Shown: positions 16,474 through 26,332, numbered from the stretch's first letter. The stretch: DNA of 40,793 bases from an uncultured Ferrovum sp. (GCA_903863375.1 CAIPBT010000032.1:1-40793), one strand, 5' to 3'. The notes: generated by a model not told the origin, from the sequence alone. Made by a program: numbers and translations.

Positions 16474-17388
16474 ATGATCCGACAACGAACTCTCAAATCG
16501 CTGGTGAAAAGTCGCGGGGTAGGACTGCACACTGGCGTCGCCGTCGAGATGACGCTCCGGCCGGCCCAGCCGGATACCGGTATCGTATTTGTACGGGTGG
16601 ACCTGCCAGGGCATCCGATGATCCCGGCCGTGGCGCGCGGGGTGACCGACACCCGGCTGTCGACCTGCATCGAGGCCAACGGCGGCAAGGTTCAAACCAT
16701 TGAGCACCTGATGTCCGCCCTGGCTGGCCTGGGCATCGACAATGCGTATGTCGACCTGACCGGGCCCGAGCCGCCGATCATGGACGGTAGCGCCGGTCCG
16801 TTCATTTTCCTCATCCAGTCTGCCGGCATTGCCGAACAGTCCGCCCCGAAGCGCTATCTACGCGTGCGCAAGACCGTGGAAGTGCGGCATGAGGACAAGA
16901 TCGCCCGCTTCACGCCCCACGAGGGACTACGCATCACCTTCAGCGGCCAGTTCAACCACCCGGCATTTGCCGGCATCGATCCGGTGGTGACGGTCGATTT
17001 CGCTGAAACCAGCTACGTGAAGGAAGTTGCCCGGGCGCGCACCTTCGGCTTCACGCGGGATGTGGAAGCGATGCGGTCGCAGGGCCTGGGGCTTGGCGGC
17101 AGCCTGGAAAACGTCATTGTGCTGGATGAGTTCCGCGTGCTAAACACGGAAGGGCTGCGGTATGCCGACGAATTCCTGAAACACAAGATCCTGGATGCCA
17201 TCGGTGACCTGTACCTGCTGGGACATCCGCTGATTGGCGACTTTTTCGGTCGCAAGAGCGGTCACGCCCTCAACAACCTGGCAGCGCGCGCCCTGCTGGA
17301 CGATCCGGAAGCCTTCGAGATCGTGACCTTCAGCGACGTGGCCCACCTGCCACGTGCCTTCACCCAACTGGAACTGGCTGACGGCTGA
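16474..17388 (+). CDS. lpxC: UDP-3-O-acyl-N-acetylglucosamine deacetylase LpxC
   Basis: LpxC is the zinc-dependent cytoplasmic deacetylase that performs the committed step of lipid A synthesis. The 304 residues match the E. coli length (305). The ligand set is complete: H78 in TIEHLMSA, H237 and D241 in [18 protein letters not shown], and catalytic H264 in KSGHALN. Each is offset by one from E. coli. The ATG at 16474 has no clear Shine-Dalgarno sequence, which fits the short leader suggested by the possible promoter upstream. It ends the dcw cluster and converges on dciA with a 110-bp gap of CGAAAG-rich sequence that shows no clear terminator. Confidence 0.96.
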   Translation: MIRQRTLKSLVKSRGVGLHTGVAVEMTLRPAQPDTGIVFVRVDLPGHPMIPAVARGVTDTRLSTCIEANGGKVQTIEHLMSALAGLGIDNAYVDLTGPEPPIMDGSAGPFIFLIQSAGIAEQSAPKRYLRVRKTVEVRHEDKIARFTPHEGLRITFSGQFNHPAFAGIDPVVTVDFAETSYVKEVARARTFGFTRDVEAMRSQGLGLGGSLENVIVLDEFRVLNTEGLRYADEFLKHKILDAIGDLYLLGHPLIGDFFGRKSGHALNNLAARALLDDPEAFEIVTFSDVAHLPRAFTQLELADG

Positions 17389-17498
17389 ACGCCCGGCAGA
17401 CGGTTGCGCTGGTAAACCACCCGCTCCGAAAGTCCCCCGAAAGGCCTGTCGAAAGCCCCCCTGGACAGCCTCTCCGAAGGCGCTCCCGACAGCTCTCG

Positions 17499-18032
17499 TC
17501 AGGATCGGCTGCCCTCGGCCGGGCCCGCCACTGCGGCGGGATCTGCGGCCCCGCCACGCCCAGCCAACTCGGCGGTGCGCAGGCGTTCTGCCAGCCTGGC
17601 GATGGCATCGGCAAGCTCGCCCGGCCGGGTGCTGGCGGCCAGCACCGCCAGATTGTCAGCAACGCCGGCGGGGATGTTGCGCTGCACTTTGACATGGGCA
17701 GTCTGCTTGGCGGCTGCGCGTAAAGGTTGAACCTCGACGCGGATTGCCATAACCTTACCGTCCAATGCACCGAGCTGGTGCATCAGGCGGGGGCCGATCT
17801 GTCTGAGACGGCCCGCCACGACGCTGCTGGGACAGGACAGGACGGCCGTGCCGTCGTCTTCAAGCCGAATCTGGCACGATGCCGACAGCGCCGACGGCAG
17901 CAGCCGGTTCAGACAGGCCTGCAGACGGGACTGCTGGCGCGCTTCTTGCTGCCACGCAGAGGCTTCCGGTAGCGCGGCGAGTATCGTGCGCAGGTTGCGC
18001 AGGGTGGGCGGAGCAGTCAATCCGACAGCCAT
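17499..18032 (-). CDS. dciA: DciA-like replicative helicase loader (DUF721)
   Basis: The product resembles the DUF721/DciA family. DciA proteins load the replicative helicase DnaB in bacteria lacking DnaC. Recognisable are the N-terminal APPTLRNLRTILAAL, the domain core LNRLLPSALSASCQIRLEDDG and the helix AGRLRQIGPRLMHQL, followed by an Ala-rich low-complexity tail. I placed the start at the ATG at 18032 (177 residues). A GTG at 18053 would add seven residues and overlap the divergent peptidase start by six bases. Location between lpxC and an M23 peptidase gene is typical in betaproteobacteria. The family call is fairly firm, the function is inferred. Confidence 0.75.
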   Translation of the reverse strand: MAVGLTAPPTLRNLRTILAALPEASAWQQEARQQSRLQACLNRLLPSALSASCQIRLEDDGTAVLSCPSSVVAGRLRQIGPRLMHQLGALDGKVMAIRVEVQPLRAAAKQTAHVKVQRNIPAGVADNLAVLAASTRPGELADAIARLAERLRTAELAGRGGAADPAAVAGPAEGSRS

Positions 18033-18047
18033 CAGGATGATAGGAAC

Positions 18048-18944
18048 ATGCACATCATTGTAGTCTCGGATCGTCAGGCAGCACCGCGTTCATTCACCTT
18101 GGGCAAGACCCATATCGCGGCATTCCTCTTGTTCATGTTGACCGGCCTGGTCGGCCTGGTGCTCGGCGTGCAGGCGCTGCTGGGGCGGCCCGCCGACAGC
18201 AGCCTGTCGGTGCGCGGCGGCATGGCGGCGGTGTCCGACATGGGGCCGACCCTGAACATGATGGCGGCCAAGCTGGGTGAGATGGAGGCCCAGCTGTTGC
18301 GTCTGGATGCCTTCAGCGATCGCATGGCACACATGATGAGTGGCCGGTCGGGGCAGGCGGCCCGCCCGGCGGTGGTGCCGGCAAATCCCGCCGCCCCGGC
18401 AGCCACGCCCGAGCTCCACTCGGCGGCGCCGACGTTGGAAACCCTGCGCGAACAGCTGGCTCTGGTGGCAGACAAGATCGAACAGCGCACGGTGCGACTG
18501 AACCACCTCGAGTCGGCGCTGGTGGATGCCAGCGCAGCGGTCCGCACCCTGCCCACCACTTCGCCGATCCCGGATGGCACACACTCGTCCAATTATGGCG
18601 CGCGCAGCGATCCCTTCGATGGCACGGCCAGCTTCCATCCGGGCATCGACTTCCCGGCCCCAGTCGGCACCCAGTTTCTGGCGGCGGCAACCGGCATGGT
18701 GACCACCGCCCACATGGTGCCGGAATACGGCAATATGATCGAAATCGATCACGGCAACGGGCTGACTACCCGCTACGCCCATGCTTCGCGTCTGACCGTG
18801 CATGAAGGCGAAATGGTGGTGAAAGGCCAGGTGATCGGGCTGGTAGGCACCACCGGCCGGTCGACCGGCCCGCATCTGCATTTTGAGGTGCGGGATCACG
18901 GTCAGACTCTCAACCCGGAAAAATTCCTGCGCCTGCAGGGTTGA
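18048..18944 (+). CDS. M23 family metallopeptidase, membrane-anchored
   Basis: This is a LytM/M23 zinc peptidase, probably a peptidoglycan endopeptidase or an activator of amidases in the periplasm. The 298 residues comprise a short cytoplasmic N terminus, one membrane segment at about 23-43, a coiled-coil region (about 70-165) interrupted by an Ala/Pro linker at 103-125, and a C-terminal M23 domain. The zinc ligands appear intact: H197 and D201 in HPGIDF, and H278 in HLHFEV with H276 as catalytic partner. AGGA precedes the start. Its 5' end is back-to-back with dciA. Neighbouring division genes fit a wall-remodelling role. Confidence 0.9.
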   Translation: MHIIVVSDRQAAPRSFTLGKTHIAAFLLFMLTGLVGLVLGVQALLGRPADSSLSVRGGMAAVSDMGPTLNMMAAKLGEMEAQLLRLDAFSDRMAHMMSGRSGQAARPAVVPANPAAPAATPELHSAAPTLETLREQLALVADKIEQRTVRLNHLESALVDASAAVRTLPTTSPIPDGTHSSNYGARSDPFDGTASFHPGIDFPAPVGTQFLAAATGMVTTAHMVPEYGNMIEIDHGNGLTTRYAHASRLTVHEGEMVVKGQVIGLVGTTGRSTGPHLHFEVRDHGQTLNPEKFLRLQG

Positions 18945-18987
18945 TCTGCCCGCCGGTGCGGGGTCTGGCGGGACAGGCCCCGACTGC

Positions 18988-19032
18988 GCCGGCCACCCCC
19001 GGCCACTCCGCCAGCCACCCCCGGCCGCAGGG
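18988..19032. repeat. Imperfect 22-bp direct repeat upstream of secA
   Basis: GGCCACCCCCGGCC at 18991 recurs as AGCCACCCCCGGCC at 19013, a 22-bp period with similar flanks. It lies in the 161-bp gap between the M23 gene and secA, before the putative promoter. A GCCCGCC/GGCGGG inverted repeat at 18948-18972 sits just before it and may be a weak end signal for the peptidase gene. No function is known. Confidence 0.5.
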
Positions 19033-19060
19033 CGGGCCGCGAAGTGTCCGAACGCGCTTC

Positions 19061-19069
19061 TGGTATGAT
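19061..19069 (+). promoter_or_regulatory. Extended -10 promoter element for secA
   Basis: TGGTATGAT is a good extended -10 element (TGn followed by TATGAT), 37 bases before the secA ATG. No strong -35 hexamer is seen at the usual distance, as is common for extended -10 promoters. Transcription would start near 19076. Confidence 0.5.
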
Positions 19070-19105
19070 CGTGGGCTTTAAGTCTTACGCGGTCACGGCC
19101 TTCCC

Positions 19106-21808
19106 ATGTTTCCGGATCTCCTGAAAAAAATCTTCGGCAGCCGCAATGAGCGTCTGCTGCGCCAGTACGGCAAGACCGTGGCGCGGATCAATGCGCTGGA
19201 AGCGCAGATGGCAGCACTGGACGATGCCGCGCTGCAGGGCAAGACTGCCGAATTCAAGGCCCGCCACGCCCAGGGCGAGTCGCTCGACGACCTGCTGCCT
19301 GAGGCATTCGCCGTGATGCGGGAAGCCGGCAAACGGGTGCTGGGCATGCGTCATTTCGATGTGCAGCTGATCGGTGGCATGGTGTTGCACGCTGGCAAGA
19401 TCGCCGAAATGCGAACCGGCGAAGGCAAGACCCTGATGGCCACCTTGCCGGCATACCTCAATGCCCTGTCGGGCCGCAGCGTGCACGTGGTGACGGTCAA
19501 CGACTACCTCGCGCGCCGGGATGCGGAATGGATGGGTCGCATCCACCGCTTCCTTGGCTTAAGCGTGGCAGTCAACCTCTCGCAGATGCCGCGTGAGGAA
19601 AAGGTGGCGGCTTATGCAGCCGACATCACCTACGGCACCAACAATGAATTCGGGTTCGACTACCTGCGCGACAACATGGTGCAGAGCGTGGGCGAACGGG
19701 TGCAGCGTGGCCTGAACTTCGCGATTGTCGACGAGGTGGATTCGATCCTGATCGACGAGGCGCGCACCCCGCTGATCATCTCCGGTCAGGCGGAAGACAG
19801 CACCGCCCTGTACAAGGCCGTGAATGTACTGATTCCCCACCTGAAGCCGCAGCAGGAAGAGGAAGGGGAGGGCGATTACTTCGTCGACCTGAAGCAGCAT
19901 ACCGTGATGCTGTCCGAGGCCGGACACGAGAAGGCGGAAGCCCTGATGGCCGAAAGTGGCCTGCTGCCGGACGGCGGCAGCCTTTATGACTCGGCGAACA
20001 TCCTGCTGATCCACCACCTCTACGCGGCCCTGCGTGCGCATGCGTTGTATCACCGCGATCAGCATTACGTGATCCAGAACGGTGAGGTGGTGATTGTCGA
20101 CGAATTCACCGGCCGCATGATGGCTGGGCGCCGCTGGAGCGAGGGGCTGCATCAGGCGGTCGAGGCCAAGGAAGGCGTGCAGATCCAGAACGAGTCGCAG
20201 ACCCTGGCATCGGTCACCTTCCAGAACTACTTCCGCATGTACACGCGCCTGTCCGGAATGACCGGCACCGCCGATACCGAAGCCTTCGAGTTCAACTCGA
20301 TCTATGGCCTGGAAACGGTGATCATTCCGCCGCATCGGCCGATGGTACGCAAAGACCGCATGGATCAGGTCTACCGCTCGGCACGCGAAAAGCACCTCGC
20401 CATCCTGGCCGACATCCGCGACTGCCACGAGCGCGGCCAGCCGGTCCTGGTGGGGACCACCTCGATTGAAAATTCCGAGGTGCTCTCGGCTCTGCTGCAG
20501 GAAGCCGGTCTTGCGCATCAGGTGCTCAACGCCAAGCAGCACGCCCGCGAGGCCGAGATCGTGGCCGAGGCCGGCCGTCCTGGCGTGATCACGATCGCCA
20601 CCAACATGGCCGGTCGCGGTACCGACATTGTGCTGGGCGGCAATCCCGAAGCCGAACTCTCGGCCTTGGCGGAAGACGCCGCCCTGGGTGAGGCCGAGCG
20701 TGCCGAGCGCACTGCCCAGGCACGCGCCGCGTGGCAGGAACGGCATGAGCAGGTGTTGGCGCAGGGTGGACTGCACATCATCGGCTCGGAGCGTCATGAG
20801 TCGCGCCGGATCGATAACCAGTTGCGTGGCCGGGCCGGTCGCCAGGGCGACCCGGGTTCCAGCCGCTTTTATCTGTCGCTGGAAGATCCTCTGCTGAAGA
20901 TCTTCGCGGCCGATCGCGTGGCGGCAATCATGGACCGGCTGAACATGGCGGAAGGCGAGGCAATCGAACACCCCTGGGTGACCCGGGCGATTGAAAATGC
21001 CCAACGCAAGGTCGAGGCGCGCAATTTCGACATCCGCAAGCAGCTGCTCGAATATGACGATGTCTCGAACGATCAGCGCAAGGTGATCTATCAGCAGCGT
21101 AACGAGCTGCTGGAATCGCAGGACATTTCCCAGACCATCGCCCAGATCCGCAACGATGTGCTGGCGGGCCTGTTCCGCGCACATGTGCCGGCCGAGAGTT
21201 CGGAAGACAGCTGGGATGTGGCCGGTCTGCGTGCCGCGCTGGTGGAAGAGTTCGCGCTGGATCTGCCGTTGCAGGAATGGCTAGCACAGGGGTCGAACCT
21301 GGACGAGGAAGCGGTGCTGAAGCGTGTGCAGGAGGCGGCGCGGCTGATGTACGAAGGCAAGTTCGCTGCGATCGATGCGGCCTCACTGCATGGGTACGAA
21401 CGGGCCGTGATGCTGCACAGCCTGGATGGCCGCTGGCGGGAACACCTGGCCGCCCTCGATCTGCTGCGGCAGGGCATCCATCTGCGCGGCTATGCCCAGA
21501 AGAATCCGAAACAGGAATACAAGCGCGAAGCCTTCGAGCTTTTCTCGGCGATGCTGGACACGATCAAGCGCGAGGTCACCCGCCTGCTGATGCAGGTGCA
21601 GTTGTCGAGCGCGGCCGATGTGGCGGCGGCTTCGGAAGAAACCGAAGAGCCTCCCGTCAACGTGCGGTACCACCATGCCGGTTACGACGAAGCCCTGGCA
21701 GCCGCCGCCATACCGGCGACCGACGCCGTGCCCAAGGTGGGGCGCAACGATCCCTGCCCTTGCGGTTCCGGCCGCAAGTTCAAGCACTGCCACGGTGCCC
21801 TCGTCTGA
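19106..21808 (+). CDS. secA: Protein translocase motor ATPase SecA
   Basis: SecA drives unfolded preproteins through SecYEG with ATP hydrolysis. The 900-residue protein (901 in E. coli) starts at the ATG at 19106. The Walker A lysine K108 lies in [13 protein letters not shown]. The DEAD-box region reads [22 protein letters not shown]2 carries [14 protein letters not shown] and the arginine-rich [13 protein letters not shown]. The C terminus has the zinc-binding and SecB-binding motif with [13 protein letters not shown]. It stands alone with its own likely promoter; argJ follows after 32 bp. No visible SecM-like arrest peptide lies upstream: the preceding gene is the M23 peptidase. Confidence 0.98.
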   Translation: MFPDLLKKIFGSRNERLLRQYGKTVARINALEAQMAALDDAALQGKTAEFKARHAQGESLDDLLPEAFAVMREAGKRVLGMRHFDVQLIGGMVLHAGKIAEMRTGEGKTLMATLPAYLNALSGRSVHVVTVNDYLARRDAEWMGRIHRFLGLSVAVNLSQMPREEKVAAYAADITYGTNNEFGFDYLRDNMVQSVGERVQRGLNFAIVDEVDSILIDEARTPLIISGQAEDSTALYKAVNVLIPHLKPQQEEEGEGDYFVDLKQHTVMLSEAGHEKAEALMAESGLLPDGGSLYDSANILLIHHLYAALRAHALYHRDQHYVIQNGEVVIVDEFTGRMMAGRRWSEGLHQAVEAKEGVQIQNESQTLASVTFQNYFRMYTRLSGMTGTADTEAFEFNSIYGLETVIIPPHRPMVRKDRMDQVYRSAREKHLAILADIRDCHERGQPVLVGTTSIENSEVLSALLQEAGLAHQVLNAKQHAREAEIVAEAGRPGVITIATNMAGRGTDIVLGGNPEAELSALAEDAALGEAERAERTAQARAAWQERHEQVLAQGGLHIIGSERHESRRIDNQLRGRAGRQGDPGSSRFYLSLEDPLLKIFAADRVAAIMDRLNMAEGEAIEHPWVTRAIENAQRKVEARNFDIRKQLLEYDDVSNDQRKVIYQQRNELLESQDISQTIAQIRNDVLAGLFRAHVPAESSEDSWDVAGLRAALVEEFALDLPLQEWLAQGSNLDEEAVLKRVQEAARLMYEGKFAAIDAASLHGYERAVMLHSLDGRWREHLAALDLLRQGIHLRGYAQKNPKQEYKREAFELFSAMLDTIKREVTRLLMQVQLSSAADVAAASEETEEPPVNVRYHHAGYDEALAAAAIPATDAVPKVGRNDPCPCGSGRKFKHCHGALV

Positions 21809-21840
21809 TCCTGCCGTCCAACCATTAGGCGAACTGCATC

Positions 21841-23070
21841 ATGCCTGTCAATCTGCCCCTGCCTGATCCCTCGCAACTGCTGCCGATTGCCGGCGTGCAC
21901 GTGGGCTCTGCCCGCGCCGGCATCCGCAAGCCGGGGCGCCGCGACCTGCTGGTCATCGCGCTCGATCCCGGCTGTAGCGTGGCCGGTGTGTTCACCACCA
22001 ACCGGTTTTGCGCCGCCCCGGTCACCGTGTGCCGACAGCATCTGGTCTCCGGTGCCGAGATGCGCTACCTGCTGGTCAACACCGGTTGCGCCAATGCCGG
22101 CACCGGGGCACCCGGCATGGAAGATGCCTTGCAGAGTTGCGCGGCGCTCGCAAGGCACGCCGGGGTCGATCCGGTGCAGGTCTTGCCATTCAGCACGGGC
22201 GTGATCATGGAGCGCCTGCCGATGGACCGGTTGACTGCCGGCATGCCCGAGGCGCTGGCCAACGTCGGCACGGGCACCTGGGCCGAGGCGGCGGAGGCGA
22301 TCATGACCACCGACACCCAGCCCAAAGCCGTTTCCTGCACAGCGGATGTGGGTGGCCATGCGATTCATGTGACCGGCATTGCCAAGGGTGCCGGCATGAT
22401 CCACCCGAACATGGCCACCATGCTGGGATTTGTCGCCACCGATGCCGTCATCGCGCCGCAGCTGCTCGCCGGCGTGACCCGCGAGGTGGCCGATGCGAGT
22501 TTCAACCGTGTGACGGTGGACGGGGACACTTCCACCAACGACAGTTTCATGGTGATTGCCACCGGGCGTGCCGGGCATCCGCCGATCACCTCGGCCGATA
22601 CCCCGGCGTATCGTCAACTGCGCGACGCTCTGGTGGCGGTGGCCTTGCCTCTGGCCCATGCCATCATCCGCGATGGCGAGGGCGCCACCAAATTCATCAC
22701 CGTGCAGGTGGAAGGCGGCCGCGACGTGGCCGAGTGCCTGCGCGTTGGCAAGGCAGTGGCCCACTCGCCGCTGGTGAAGACTGCCTTCTTCGCTTCCGAC
22801 CCGAACCTCGGCCGGATCCTGGCGGCGATCGGCTATGCCGGCGTGGACGATCTCGACGTCACCCGGGTACGCCTGCATCTGGGCGAGGTCCTGGTCTCCG
22901 AGGCGGGCGGACGGGCCGCCTCCTACCGCGAGGAAGACGGCCAGCGGGTGATGGCCCAGCCGGAAATCCTGGTGCGGGTGGAGTTGGGGCGCGGCGCGGC
23001 CGAAACGACGGTCTGGACCTGCGATTTCTCGTACGACTACGTCCGCATCAATGCCGATTACCGCAGCTGA
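21841..23070 (+). CDS. argJ: Bifunctional glutamate N-acetyltransferase/ornithine acetyltransferase ArgJ
   Basis: ArgJ runs the cyclic arginine pathway by moving acetyl groups from N-acetylornithine to glutamate; many members also use acetyl-CoA for the first step. The precursor of 409 residues cleaves itself before the conserved threonine, here T193 in [16 protein letters not shown], giving alpha and beta chains. Other family motifs are [24 protein letters not shown], the [10 protein letters not shown] motif, and [12 protein letters not shown]. Whether this protein is mono- or bifunctional cannot be read from the sequence. It overlaps the next gene by 20 bp. Confidence 0.95.
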   Translation: MPVNLPLPDPSQLLPIAGVHVGSARAGIRKPGRRDLLVIALDPGCSVAGVFTTNRFCAAPVTVCRQHLVSGAEMRYLLVNTGCANAGTGAPGMEDALQSCAALARHAGVDPVQVLPFSTGVIMERLPMDRLTAGMPEALANVGTGTWAEAAEAIMTTDTQPKAVSCTADVGGHAIHVTGIAKGAGMIHPNMATMLGFVATDAVIAPQLLAGVTREVADASFNRVTVDGDTSTNDSFMVIATGRAGHPPITSADTPAYRQLRDALVAVALPLAHAIIRDGEGATKFITVQVEGGRDVAECLRVGKAVAHSPLVKTAFFASDPNLGRILAAIGYAGVDDLDVTRVRLHLGEVLVSEAGGRAASYREEDGQRVMAQPEILVRVELGRGAAETTVWTCDFSYDYVRINADYRS

Positions 23071-23929
23071 TCCGGCATTGCTGGAACAGGTATTGCGGCA
23101 GCTCTCGGCCTGGCTGCCGGCCCCGGCCTCTGCGCCGGACTGGGCCCGTCACCAGGCCTGGCGCTGGGTCAGACGGGGTCAGCAGGGCAGTCTCGAGCCG
23201 ATCACCGTGGCGACCACCCTGCAGCTGTCGGACCTGCATGGGGTCGATCAGCAGCGCGCCCGTTTCGATCAGAACATCCGGCAGTTCGTCACCGGCCTGC
23301 CTGCCAATCACGTGCTGCTGACCGGAGCCCGCGGCTGCGGCAAGAGCTCGCTGGTGAAGGCGGCGTTGGCTGCCTATGCCCCACAGGGCCTGCGTGTGCT
23401 GGAGGTGGACCGGACCGGCCTCGCGGATCTGCCCGACATCCTGGCGCAGGTGCGAGACCGTCCCGAGCGCTTCCTGGTGTTCTGCGATGACCTGTCCTTT
23501 GATGGCACCGACCATGGCTTTGCCGCGCTCAAGTCGCTGCTGGACGGCTCGGTGGCGGCACCCGCCACCAACGTGCTGGTAGTTGCCACCAGCAACCGCC
23601 GGCATCTGATGCCGGACCTGCACAGCGACAATCTCGCCACCCGCCATGAAGGGGATGAAGTGCATCCCGGCGAGGCGGTCGAGGAAAAGGTTTCCCTGTC
23701 CGACCGTTTCGGGCTGTGGCTATCATTCTATCCCATGGATCAGGATACCTATCTTGCCGTGGCACGGCATTGGGCCGCTGTGCTGGGGGCTCCGGCGCCG
23801 GCCGACGGCACCGCCTTTCAGGCCGCAGCGCTGGAATGGGCCTTGATGCGCAGTTCGCGCAGTGGTCGCAGCGCGTGGCAATTCGCGCGCGACTGGGCTG
23901 GGCGGCAACAGCTGGCACAACGCGGATGA
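23051..23929 (+). CDS. DUF815-type AAA ATPase
   Basis: This P-loop ATPase of the DUF815 family has no established biochemical role. The 292-residue sequence has the Walker A loop GARGCGKSS at about 92-100 and a Walker B region [10 protein letters not shown] at 141-150. A sensor-like [12 protein letters not shown] follows near 175-186. The family signature [20 protein letters not shown] lies near 217-236. Its first 20 bases overlap the end of argJ, so both are probably on one message. Its stop overlaps the Nudix-ThiE start (ATGA). This neighbourhood is recurrent in betaproteobacteria, which hints at, but does not show, a shared function. Confidence 0.9.
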   Translation: MPITAADPALLEQVLRQLSAWLPAPASAPDWARHQAWRWVRRGQQGSLEPITVATTLQLSDLHGVDQQRARFDQNIRQFVTGLPANHVLLTGARGCGKSSLVKAALAAYAPQGLRVLEVDRTGLADLPDILAQVRDRPERFLVFCDDLSFDGTDHGFAALKSLLDGSVAAPATNVLVVATSNRRHLMPDLHSDNLATRHEGDEVHPGEAVEEKVSLSDRFGLWLSFYPMDQDTYLAVARHWAAVLGAPAPADGTAFQAAALEWALMRSSRSGRSAWQFARDWAGRQQLAQRG

Positions 23930-24873
23930 GCGACCAGCGTCCGCTGGTCGAGGTGGTGGCCGGCATCCTGGTCGCCCCCGATGGACAGTACCTGATGGCG
24001 AGCCGGCCGCCCGGCAAGGTCTACGCGGGATACTGGGAATTTCCGGGAGGCAAGATCGAGCCCGGCGAGAGCCCACGCGCCGCCCTCGACCGTGAACTGC
24101 AGGAAGAGCTGGGCGTGACGCCGACCCGCGCCGACCCTTGGCTGGTGCGTACCTTCAGCTACGAACACGCCCGGGTCAGGATCCGGTTTTTCCGGGTGAC
24201 CCGCTGGGATGGCCGCCCCGAACCGCGCGAGGGCCAGCAGGTCGCCTGGCAGGCCCCCGGACCGGCAACACTGGCGCCCATGCTGCCCGCCAATGTCCCC
24301 ATCCTGCGGGCGATTGCCTTGCCTGACCGATATGGCATCACGGCCGGGGGCCTGGTGGGCGAGGCACAGGCCTTGGTCGGCCTGCAGGCAGCGCTGCGCC
24401 AAGGGGTGCGGCTGATCCAGATCCGCGAAAAGGATTTCTCGCCGGCGCGGCTGCGCCAGTTTGTCGCCCAGGTGCTGCTGCACACCCGGCCTGCTGGCGC
24501 CCAGGTGTTGCTCAATGGGGATCCGGCCCTGGCACTCGCCTGCGGGGTGGATGGGGTGCATCTTGACAGCGCCAGGCTGGCCAGTTGTCGGCAGCGCCCG
24601 GCGCTGACCCTGGTGGCGGCATCTTGCCATGACCGTGCCGGGCTGGAGCGGGCCGAGGCGCTGGGCTGTGACTTTGCGGTCTGGGGCAGCGTGTTGGCTT
24701 CCGCCAGTCATCCCGGGCAGCCGGGCCGGGGATGGGACACCTTCGCGGCAGAGGTGGCCGGACTGGATATGCCGGTCTATGCGATCGGTGGCCTGGGTCC
24801 TGAGGACCTGGAACAGGCACGCGCGCATGGCGCACAGGGAATCGCGGCGATCCGCGGTTTGATGGTGCCCTAG
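23926..24873 (+). CDS. Nudix hydrolase fused to a ThiE-like domain
   Basis: The 315-residue protein joins two domains. The N-terminal MutT-like Nudix domain (about 1-130) has a complete Nudix box, GGKIEPGESPRAALDRELQ followed by EELG (about 41-63), and probably cleans oxidised nucleotides such as 8-oxo-dGTP. The C-terminal TIM-barrel (about 135-315) resembles thiamine-phosphate synthase, with IQIREKD and VDGVHLDSARL. The usual LVNDR motif of ThiE reads LLNGD here, so thiamine synthase activity is doubtful. I chose the ATG overlapping the upstream stop; a longer frame exists but lacks family similarity. The stop codon shares CTAG with the opposing kinase gene. Confidence 0.9.
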   Translation: MSDQRPLVEVVAGILVAPDGQYLMASRPPGKVYAGYWEFPGGKIEPGESPRAALDRELQEELGVTPTRADPWLVRTFSYEHARVRIRFFRVTRWDGRPEPREGQQVAWQAPGPATLAPMLPANVPILRAIALPDRYGITAGGLVGEAQALVGLQAALRQGVRLIQIREKDFSPARLRQFVAQVLLHTRPAGAQVLLNGDPALALACGVDGVHLDSARLASCRQRPALTLVAASCHDRAGLERAEALGCDFAVWGSVLASASHPGQPGRGWDTFAAEVAGLDMPVYAIGGLGPEDLEQARAHGAQGIAAIRGLMVP

Positions 24874-25592
24874 CGGTTGCCACCGCTCCCGGTGCCCGGT
24901 GGCAGGGGAAACCGCAGCAGCACCTTGGTGCCCTGCAGGGTGGCCGGCCCCAGTTCCAGGGCCCCGCCGAGCTGTTCCGCCCGGGCACGCATGGTCTGCA
25001 GCCCTGAACCGAGACTGCTGGTCGCGTCGAAGTGCTCGCCCTGATCGGAGATGTCGATGTACATCAGGCCGTCGACATGACGGGCCCGCAGGCGCAGCGT
25101 GCCGGGGGGCACGTGCTTGATCGCGTTGGTGGTGGCTTCCCGGATGATGCGGTAGAGGTGCAGGGTGCGTTCGCCGGGTAGCAACACGTCGGGCAGGTCC
25201 TCCACCAGCCAGGACAGGGACCAGCCCGCCTGCTCCAGACGATCACTCAGTTCGCCCCGGATTTCGCCCATCACCTCCTCCAGGGTGCCCGGTTCGCCAC
25301 GGGCGTGATACACCACTTCACGCAGGTCGCGCAGGGCCAGCCGGGCGAGTTCCTGCACGGCGGGGTCCTGGCTCAGGTTCAGCACCGACACCAGGCGGGC
25401 ACCGATGTCATCATGCAGGTCACGATAGATGCGCGCACGTTCGGCATTGACGGCGGCGATGTTGGTGGCCAGCTGGTCGCTGTTGTCTATGGCGTGCGGG
25501 CTGCCGGATGCCGGGTGTTCGGCCGTGCGACCCTGGCCGCGGTTGCTGCCTAGCCAGCAGCCCAGGCCGTCAAGTGCCTTGCCTATTCCCAT
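24870..25592 (-). CDS. Soluble NarX/LytS-type sensor histidine kinase
   Basis: This 240-residue protein contains only the transmitter part of a HisKA_3-type histidine kinase. The phosphoacceptor is probably H60 in RDLHDDIGARL. The HATPase domain shows an N box EATTNAIKH near 152-160 and a G-box GSGLQTMRARAEQLGG near 197-212. The nucleotide loop reads DQGEH where DxGxG is usual, so ATP binding may be altered. No membrane segment and no recognisable sensor domain precede it; the first 40 residues are low-complexity. The gene overlaps the response regulator by 10 bp on the same strand, so the two form a pair. The stimulus is unknown. Confidence 0.88.
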   Translation of the reverse strand: MGIGKALDGLGCWLGSNRGQGRTAEHPASGSPHAIDNSDQLATNIAAVNAERARIYRDLHDDIGARLVSVLNLSQDPAVQELARLALRDLREVVYHARGEPGTLEEVMGEIRGELSDRLEQAGWSLSWLVEDLPDVLLPGERTLHLYRIIREATTNAIKHVPPGTLRLRARHVDGLMYIDISDQGEHFDATSSLGSGLQTMRARAEQLGGALELGPATLQGTKVLLRFPLPPGTGSGGNR

Positions 25593-26332
25593 GCGTCGTT
25601 GCCGGGAACGCGGACCAGACCGAGCCGGGCCGCTTCGAGCGTGGCCTCGGCGCGGGTATTGACCGAGAGCTTGTGATAGATCCGTTTCAGATAGGTGGCG
25701 GCGGTGGCGCGCGTCACGTTCAGGTGAACGGCCAGTTCCGGCAGGCGCAGCCCCTTGGCGGCCAGGGTCAGGGTTTCGATTTCACGGGGTGTCAGCAGGG
25801 AGTTGGCGATAGCGCTGGCCTCACTCCGACTCGGGCCGTCGCGGGGTTGCCGGTCCCGTGCACCAGTGAACCCCGCCATGCCGTCCGCCGTGTTGCCCGA
25901 CCGGGCGCGGAATTCACGCAGCAGGCGTTGGGCAATCTTCGGCGACAGGGGGGGCTCACCCGCCAGCATGGCGGCCAGGGCGGCCTGGATCCGCGCCGGC
26001 GGGTCGGATTTGAGCAGGTAGCCCTGTGCGCCGGCTCGCAGGGCGTCGAACAGGCTGCCATCGTCATCAAACAGGGTGTAGACCACCGTCATGCAGTCTG
26101 GCTGCAGGGCATGCAGGGCGGCAATCACGGTGTCGCCCAGGCCATCCGGCAGACCGAGGTCCACCACGGCCAGATCGAGTCCGGGCTGCTGGCGTACCAT
26201 GCCGAGCGCTTCGCTGACCGAACCCGCCAGCCATAACCTGGCCTGCGGATAGAGCTCCTGCAGCACCCGTGCAATGAACGCGATGCTTTCCGGGGCGTCC
26301 TCGACGATCAGAAGGCGTGACGGGGGCGTCAT
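25583..26332 (-). CDS. LuxR-family response regulator (REC plus HTH)
   Basis: This is a NarL/FixJ-type two-component regulator of 249 residues. The receiver domain (about 5-120) has acidic E11/D12, phosphoacceptor D58 in AVVDLGLPDG, and K108 in GYLLKSD. A variable linker (about 140-178) leads to a LuxR-type helix-turn-helix, with SLLTPREIETLTLAAKG near 179-195 and TRATAATYLKRIYHKLSV near 209-226. The standard family threonine-valine-lysine pattern in the recognition helix is present in altered form. It lies 33 bp downstream of the acyltransferase gene on the same strand and probably shares its transcript. Target genes cannot be inferred. Confidence 0.92.
   Translation of the reverse strand: MTPPSRLLIVEDAPESIAFIARVLQELYPQARLWLAGSVSEALGMVRQQPGLDLAVVDLGLPDGLGDTVIAALHALQPDCMTVVYTLFDDDGSLFDALRAGAQGYLLKSDPPARIQAALAAMLAGEPPLSPKIAQRLLREFRARSGNTADGMAGFTGARDRQPRDGPSRSEASAIANSLLTPREIETLTLAAKGLRLPELAVHLNVTRATAATYLKRIYHKLSVNTRAEATLEAARLGLVRVPGNDAWE

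Noticed and set aside
19559-21184. A 541-codon minus-strand frame within secA
   Set aside because: Antisense to secA, no motifs, and no start context.
21809-24873. Possible defence or toxin system around the DUF815 ATPase
   Set aside because: An ATPase of unknown role beside a Nudix gene looked suggestive, but this argJ-ATPase-Nudix/ThiE order is a housekeeping arrangement in betaproteobacteria, with no effector or mobile-element signs.
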